A stretch of DNA of 64,000 nt from Coniferiporia sulphurascens. Taxonomy: Eukaryota > Basidiomycota > Agaricomycetes > Hymenochaetales > Hymenochaetaceae. The notes under the pieces are model-generated. The model saw only the letters and a program-made list of their open reading frames with translations, did not search any database and had not been told where the DNA came from. The stretch is from NCBI GenBank assembly GCA_002794785.1, contig NBBA01000005.1:1178001-1242000 (forward strand), in the 5' to 3' direction. Below, piece after piece: positions 57,510 to 64,000 of this stretch (positions within the stretch are counted from its first letter, which is position 1; the number at the start of each line of letters is the position of its first letter). Position numbers and translations under genes: made by a program.

Positions 57510-57730
57510 GCGGGACGAGAGGACGTCATTGGGTATATCTCTGCAACAATCTGCTCTTATCTTACGCATTTTAACACACAAATTAATATTCGACGAGTAT
57601 CAGCAGCGGTAGAGTGTTCCGCGCAATAAAGAAAATGCCTAATTCATACAGTAAGGGGAAGTATACGAAGGGTCAATGAAGAATGCTGTGAAGAGTCCCA
57701 AAATGCTTTGCTCTCGGCTCGCGTCGTGAC

Positions 57731-60665
57731 TCAATCCTCCGAAAGATATCGATACTCAAATCGGAAATCACTCTTCTTCCGTTGGCACCATGAACCTTCC
57801 CAATCAAAATAAACGTATACACCCTGCTCATACTCATCGGTGATTGCCTGAGGCTCGGAGTGTCGTTGGAACCATGTCAAATACTTGACATGGAATCTCC
57901 AAGATTGACGCTTGAGCTCCTTCGCGGCGAGATACCTAAAGAGAAAAGCTAGTTAGAATTTCTCGATATATCCATAATGACACTCCTACTGTTGATAGGT
58001 CCCCGGTAAATAGTAGAAAACGTAGAACAACGTCTCTATATCAAGATTTTGAAATAGCGAGGGCGAGCTAAGTACAGGATGGGCAGATTGAGGATAGTAT
58101 GGCGGAGTATGATGCGGGTTTTTTGGCACATAGTATTTAGGCCTAAACATGTCTTGAGCGAGTCTCCGTGCACTGCTATGCAAAAAAACTTACTTCTCAG
58201 TGTCCAAAGGCTGCGGCATGCTCTGATAACCTCCGTCAAGGAGTTTGTGCACTTGTTCAAGATTATTCATTCGATGCGGCGCTTCATGTTAAGTCATATG
58301 TCAGTTATCGCCCTTTTTAACAAGCTGTCAATTCTAGGTATACCTTTCTGTTTTACGTTTTCGAATGAGGCCACAAGGTCGAACAAGGACCCAGGAAATG
58401 CGTTCGAAGGCGCACTGCGAGGTTGCTGTATTTGTGGCCCGAAGGCTTGTTGCTGCTGGATCGATGGTGACGTCGATGTCATCCGTTGCAAAGGTACTTG
58501 TATTCCCTGTGCAGATAATCCCGGACCTTGAAGTTCGAGCCCTTGGGGAACCTTAAGATCTGGAGGAAAGATGGGCTCATGGTCTGACGTCGGGAGCGGC
58601 GATGCGCCCGATACGGACGACGCCTTGTTGAATTGCTGCAACTGTTGCGGCAATGGCGAGGGTGTAAGCATCTGCTGCTGAGTTAGTGGTGCAAGTTGTT
58701 GCTGTTCTGATGAAGAATTCGGCAATGCTGCACTAGCAGGCTGTGGCTCGTCAGACGAACCCCCCTGCTGTCGCTACTTGGTAAGAAACTAAAACCATCA
58801 TTTGCATGTGTAAATGCACAAACGTTAGCTAAAGACAAAGGAACAGCTACAGGCGATGTCATCGCAGCTGCGGGCGCAACTGTCAGATACAATTGTGGGG
58901 GTCGAGAGTTCATAGAAAGTCATACCCATAGCCGGATCAGTTCCTTCGGGAGATGACGCTGCTTGAGGTGCACCAGATGGTGACATTGCCTCCGAAATTG
59001 CAGGTGAGAGTATCTGTGACTGCGAAGAACTGTCTCCCAGTCCTGATGCAGACGTAGACGATAGCATAGGACTGTGTCCCGAAACCGACGCCTGGGTTAA
59101 ACTAGGAGACGAGGAGGTGTGGTCATGAGAAGGTGGATGCGTCGACGACACGATGGAGGCGGAAGGCTGCGTCCCGTTACTCGGAGCCGAGACCGATGAT
59201 GCCGATGCAGGATGCGAAGTAGTATTCGTATGTACCGTTGTAGACGTTGTGACCACCGATGACGAAGGACCACTCACGGCAGCCGCTGCTGCTGTAGCAT
59301 ATCGAACTGGTAAAGCTACTGGTGGCCGAGGTGGTAAGCCGTTTTTCACAATGCTAGACATCGGTTGCGAAGAAGAATTGGATATCGGCGGAGGAGGTTT
59401 TGGTACTAATATCGTTTTAGAGGGCGAATCGTGATTAGAAAAAACTGGGCCAGCTCACCTTCTACATTAGAAGATTCTGTATTTTTTTCGAAGTCTTAAA
59501 ATTAACAGAGGTCGTTCGTAAAAATGAAGGACACCTACTCCTTAAATTTAGTGAGATACCAGCTTTTCTTAATATGGGACTGTGCTCTTCTCGCTTGTGA
59601 TTTGTTGGAGAGTCATCGTCCGCTTTCTTAGACGGCGTCCGGGGAGGAATGTCTAATGACGAAGTCACACACGAAAAATAGCTTCAACAATCTGTCTCTC
59701 ATACCTTCACTTTCATCTTCCGATTCCACATCACTATCCACATCGTCCCCAACCAGACCAAACTTCTCTTCCTCTTCGTCCAAGTTAAGTTCATCGTATA
59801 TACCCTCATCTTCGTCAAAGTCATCTTCCTAAAGTACGCACAGGAGCCATGAGTAAACGCACGGTTGAAAAATACAGTAAAAGACGAACCGTGTTGCTTT
59901 CAACAAAATAAGATACATCATCTTTGAGGGAAAGAACCTTTTCGACAGGTAGCGAGCCGTTATCCAGTAGTCGTAGCACAATTTCCAACCGGCTGATATG
60001 CCACTTTCGCCGCTCATTGAGGCGTTCCAAATCTTCTAGACGACTATTAGTTGCTCCGGACTTTTTCTTCTTTGCTCCTCCCTGCAAGGTCTCAACTTCG
60101 GCCTCGGCCTGCTCTACTTGTAACAGCAGTTCTTCCACCCCTGACCTAAGCCACTGCGTCGTCTCCAGCTTTTCCTGTGCCTTAGGGTCTAGCTTAGATG
60201 CTTGTATAAGACCCTCCTTTGAGAACGCCTTGGTCTTCATTTCCTTTTCGCAGGCTTTAAATCTCTCCATTTGCTAGAGATGTGTGTCAATAAATGCTCT
60301 TGGAAGTATGTGTGGAGGTTGTGGAAGTTGACAAGGGTATGCAGAAGAGACACGCACGGTCTCAATGAGTCGTCTGTTCTCGAGCAGCTGGGACTTGTCC
60401 TTGATGTCATTGCTGGCAACCCAGGTCTTGATTTGATCTCTGAGCCGCTGGAGCTTCTTAATTTGTGTCTTGAGATCAGCTTCAAGCTTTTCTTTCTGCG
60501 TTAAGTTGGTGGAGGCCTGCATTTTGCTGTACGTATTGTCGAATGCCTCTACGCCTTCGGCGACCCGCTTGAGCACCCGCTCAATTTCACCTAAGGACTA
60601 GCTAAGTGTCTGGGACATGTGAAGGACTCGGACAAACACATACTTTGTAGTTTCCTCGCCGCCAT
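57731..60665 (-). CDS. NOT3: CCR4-NOT complex subunit Not3/Not5
   Basis: A scaffold subunit of the deadenylase complex that shortens mRNA tails. The start is MAARKLQ at 60,665, followed after an intron by [20 protein letters not shown]. Then come [40 protein letters not shown] and [20 protein letters not shown], the family's long N-terminal coiled coil. The acidic [20 protein letters not shown] leads into a Ser/Pro/Gln-rich disordered middle. The C-terminal NOT box contains [20 protein letters not shown], and closes with [20 protein letters not shown] before TGA at 57,731-57,733. Around ten introns. The order and closing motif are diagnostic. It diverges from BEM1. Confidence 0.95.
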
Positions 60666-60976
60666 GGCGGTCACAAAATCGGGTGAATTTGTCGACAATT
60701 ATAAGCAGGTCGAAGACGTCGACAACTAAGTTGGCGACTCTGCGCGCAGAATTGCGAGCGCCTGACTGTTTCGTGACATGTGTATGCCAGTATGCGTGAC
60801 GATCGTTACGCATGTGTGTGACAGGACCATGTAGCGACCGACTCCGAGTCCAAGGCTAAGCACTTATCGGTCGCATTTTGTGTCTCTGCATTCTTCACTT
60901 TCTCTTTTATCTCTCGTTCTCTCTCCGTCTTGACGACCGACTTTACGACCTTTCTTCTCTATTTCTTTCTCTTTCG
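60666..60976. promoter_or_regulatory. Divergent promoter NOT3 / BEM1 with pyrimidine tract
   Basis: 311 bp between start codons. The last 90 bases before BEM1 are almost pure C/T on the plus strand, a common layout of basidiomycete transcription start regions. Confidence 0.5.
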
Positions 60977-63292
60977 ATGGATTTTCTCCGCAGATCTATA
61001 CACAACAGCAGGGACAACCACCTTCCCCACATATCCACGCCAATCGCAACTGTGTCCAAACCCACTCCTGCCATTCAACCACCCAAGAAAGTTATCCGCG
61101 CACTCGACGACCACAGACCCCAAGCCCCCCACGAACTCGGCTTTAGCAAGGGTGACTTCTTCCACGTTATAAATGAGATCGATCAGGGTGCCGGATGGTA
61201 CGAAGCAAATAACCCAATGACTGGCGCCCGGGGACTGGTCCCCAAGTCGAAATTCGAGGTATTCAACAAGTCTAACGCTGCGTGAGTTCACTTATTCTGT
61301 GCCTTGGGCCCCAAACTATTTTCGCCTTCATGACCTCTTGTTTACCACTTAAAACTCCTGACGAAGGGGATTATCATCCGTGCTCATCAAGTGGCAGGAT
61401 CGCGGGTGTTTTTTTCGTGGCGAACCTGTCCTTAGCTACGGTATCCTTATATCCATTGACTCTTTGTTTAGTCTTCTATTAAACATATACCTGTTATTAA
61501 CTGGGTTGTACATCTTTACAGCGTTCGGGTGTCGCAGGCTGCTGTGGCCCGGACTCCAATGAAACCTGTCAGCATAAAATCACCCCCTCCAACCTCTCCT
61601 CGTCAACCTGTTTTCTATGCTGTCGTTCAACATGATTTTGTCGCGGAACGTGCTGATGAGCTTGATGCGAAGGCTGGCGATCATATTTCTGTTGTTGCAC
61701 AGTCGAATTATGAATGGTTTGTGGCAAAGCCAATTAGTCGTCTCGGGAGACCTGGTCTTATCCCTGTCTCATTCGTCGCCATACACGACCCAAGCACGGA
61801 CATGCCTATGTCGGAATATGAAGTTAAGGCTTTGATGGAGCGAGGTGAAGTCCCCGGAGTAGAAGAGTGGAAAAGATCTATTATCGAGTACAAAGCCACC
61901 AGCATTTCCTTGGGTGTTCTTGACGACGATAGCACGGGCCGTGGTTCGGTATTTAATAGCCCGTTTATGCCGCCATCCCAACAGATGCCGAAGATGGACA
62001 CCATTCTCGAACCAGAACCAGAGCCACCACGGGTGAAATCACCACTGCCTGCCCTTCCCCCAGGAATAATTCTGTTGGGTGAAGTACTTTCATGGCACTT
62101 CGAAATGGACGAATACTGGTTTCGCATACATGCGCTCTATCAGGCGGATGACCTTACTGGGTCCGGTTCCCTCCCTCCCGCGAGGCAGCTTGTCTTGTTC
62201 AGAGTCTATAACGATTTCTACGACTTTCAAGTGAACCTATTGAAAACATTTCCTTATGAAGCTGGTCAGATGCCATTAACAGACGGTCGGGAGTCCAAGC
62301 GAATCTTGCCGTTTATGCCTGGTCCGTCCAAAAACGTCGACGACAAAGTCACTCAGCTCCGTAAGGACGAGCTCGATCAATACCTATCGCAGCTCTGTTC
62401 TCTTTGGGAACATGGTGCCGAGCATGTACTACGTCACAGACTTATACTGGACTTCTTCACACCGAAGGCAGGCGATCTTGAGGAGGATGTTGAGCCGGCG
62501 TACAGAATTTTGGAAGAGCGCCGCACTAGACAGTATACTTCAGTGCGTGAAGCCGAACAAGGTCAGGAAACTTTGCCGGAGGAGAATTCTCGGGAGCCAT
62601 ACAACAGATATAGTGATGGTTCAAACTATGACGAACAAACCTACGCCAGCTCGTCTAAAAGCGTTTACGATCGAAAGGATCCGACGCCTCCACTCCCGGA
62701 TGCACATCCTGACCGCGAGTATGATCAGCAAGAGTCTGTGTACGCTCGATCTCGTTCGCCTTTCTTGAGCTCCCCACGCGCACGATCTCCTTCACACACA
62801 CGTTCCGGGTCGACAGCATCGGCTCGCAATCATACCGCGAAGGCGCCGTCACTATCGATGCCGACTCGCGACAACTATGACCAGGCTGCAAACTATTCTA
62901 ATCCCCTGCAGGCAGACGGTGGCAGTCCTCGGTCCTACTCCTCAAATCATACCCAACCTCTCAGTGCGACGGGCAGTGTTGGTTCCGGAAAGACTCGTAT
63001 TCGCTCCGTCTCAAACGCGAACAGTCCGCCTATATCAGCAAGCAATCCAAATACGGCTTTTGTGAAGATTAAAATATTCGATCGCTTAACGCAAGAGCTT
63101 ATCGCCATTCGAGTCAGTCCGCGCGTTACGCACACGCAGCTGATGGACAAGGTGCGATCACGCCTTGGCGATGACGTGCGGCATCTTGCGTACCGTAACA
63201 GCATTAGCAACACGTTTCTGGGACTCGAGGACGACCAGTCGCTTAAACAGTGGCTAGAAGGAGCTGACAAACATGTCCTATATGCGGATTGA
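60977..63292 (+). CDS. BEM1: Cell-polarity scaffold Bem1/Scd2 (SH3-SH3-PX-PB1)
   Basis: Binds Cdc42, its exchange factor Cdc24 and PAK kinase to build the polarity site. Starts MDFLRRSIHNSRDN at 60,977. SH3-1 holds VIRALDDHRPQAPHELGFSK and GLVPKSKFEVF. One intron (from 61,282, GTGAGT, to about 61,520) leads to SH3-2: FYAVVQHDFVAERADELDAK and RPGLIPVSFVAI. The PX domain has SWHFEMDEYWFRIHALYQAD, FRVYNDFYDFQVNLLKTFP and PGPSKNVDDKVTQLRKDELD. A Ser/Arg-rich linker follows, then a C-terminal PB1 domain (FVKIKIFDRLTQELIAIRVS through GLEDDQSLKQWLEGADKHVL) that in yeast pairs with Cdc24. All four domains are complete and in the known order. Confidence 0.97.
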
Positions 63293-64000
63293 AGGAGATT
63301 GCTCAATTCGTTGTACCGTGACGAAGTGTATCACGTTGAGATATTTTATTGTACACGACGATCAGTTATGTCTGCCTCTCATACTTTATTCGTTATCATA
63401 CTGTGGTTGTACTTGTCTCTCAAACCGGTTTGGTTTATTCGAGAAGTGTTTTAGATGATGCATGTATTTGGTTTATGACTGACGGAACTTTGTGGAGTGC
63501 ATTGGTGCAGATCACTTGAGACTTCAAAACCCAAAGGGCTATGTTGTACATACGCGGAGTATCAACCTGTGGTTATACAGCAGGAATTGCTATCATGCAC
63601 TTTTTTAAAAAGTCAAAAAAGAAAACCACGCAAGGTCTACGAGTCACCAATGACTTTGGGCTGGTCAATGCGCGACAGCGCCCCCGGAGTCTCTGCCGTA
63701 TTTTGTTGGGGGGCACGACCGTACGTATGTGTCGTAGATCCGTTACCATTCGAATTAGATGGCAAGGCTGATGAGTTCGCCTATTTCCCCACTTCCTCCG
63801 TGGTGGGTAGGAAGAACGCGGGGGAACATCATATATTTCAGTCCACCTTAATGCGTTATATTCATTAGAGTACATAATCCATAAAAACTGTGCACAATCC
63901 ACGACATTATGTTCAGGAACAGGACGATGCATCGGTATCCACACGGAGTCGCAAAGGCAGGAAGGAATACTCTCTCGATCGAGTCCAAACAACAAGAGTA
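63293..64000. other. Downstream flank to window end, no supported gene
   Basis: The first 150-200 bases are probably the BEM1 3' UTR. Open frames on both strands between 63,497 and 63,995 overlap each other and show no domain; neither can be preferred. A minus-strand gene entering from beyond the window is possible. Confidence 0.4.

Noticed and set aside
63497..63995. 123-codon plus ORF and 140-codon minus ORF at the window end
   Set aside because: They overlap each other in opposite directions without domain content; neither can be preferred.

Overview
The window is nuclear DNA of a filamentous basidiomycete, most likely an agaricomycete mushroom. The evidence is dense short introns of about 45-70 bp with GT...AG ends, genes packed on both strands, pyrimidine-rich tracts in front of start codons, and protein families typical of that group. 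No host species can be named. All gene models were spliced by eye. The best ones were checked by frame continuity and by recovery of known motifs across the joins.

Layout. 1-11,210: the end of a probable F-box protein, a long gene-free stretch, an Atf1-type bZIP stress regulator (4,024-6,206), another gene-poor stretch, and three orphan minus-strand models with little recognisable content. 11,286-14,308: an eleven-exon DUF3445 protein (heme-dependent oxidative N-demethylase-like) and, just upstream, a decayed collinear copy. 14,309-24,112: a large coiled-coil orphan, an isochorismatase-family hydrolase, a 72-residue mitofissin (Atg44/DUF1748) in five tiny exons, the oligosaccharyltransferase subunit DAD1/Ost2, a superoxide-dismutase-derived mitoribosomal protein, and the AP-3 mu subunit. 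25,684-31,004: a DEP-RGS regulator of G-protein signalling, a Dap1/MAPR heme-binding membrane protein, and a small orphan. 32,892-43,257: nucleoporin Nup120/Nup160, a Zn2Cys6 transcription factor and the Hsp90 cochaperone Sti1. 43,571-52,163: a D-arabinose-dehydrogenase-type aldo-keto reductase, a divergent pair of small respiratory-chain subunits (B12D/MLRQ and NDUFA12), an L-2-hydroxyglutarate dehydrogenase and a major facilitator transporter. 52,351-52,770: a foldback MITE with inverted repeats of about 135-139 bp. 52,953-63,292: the cochaperone Cns1, a seven-helix membrane protein, mitochondrial bL12, the CCR4-NOT subunit Not3 and the polarity scaffold Bem1.

Most genes are conserved housekeeping functions. 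Mitochondrial roles recur: mitofissin, two mitoribosomal proteins, two respiratory subunits and L2HGDH. Many genes sit as divergent pairs with 150-310 bp between start codons. The parts that deserve a second look are the DUF3445 gene with its relic, the mitofissin, the foldback element, the orphan genes, and the ORF-free block at 31,005-32,891. I found no CRISPR array, rRNA or convincing tRNA, and no clear new multi-gene system.
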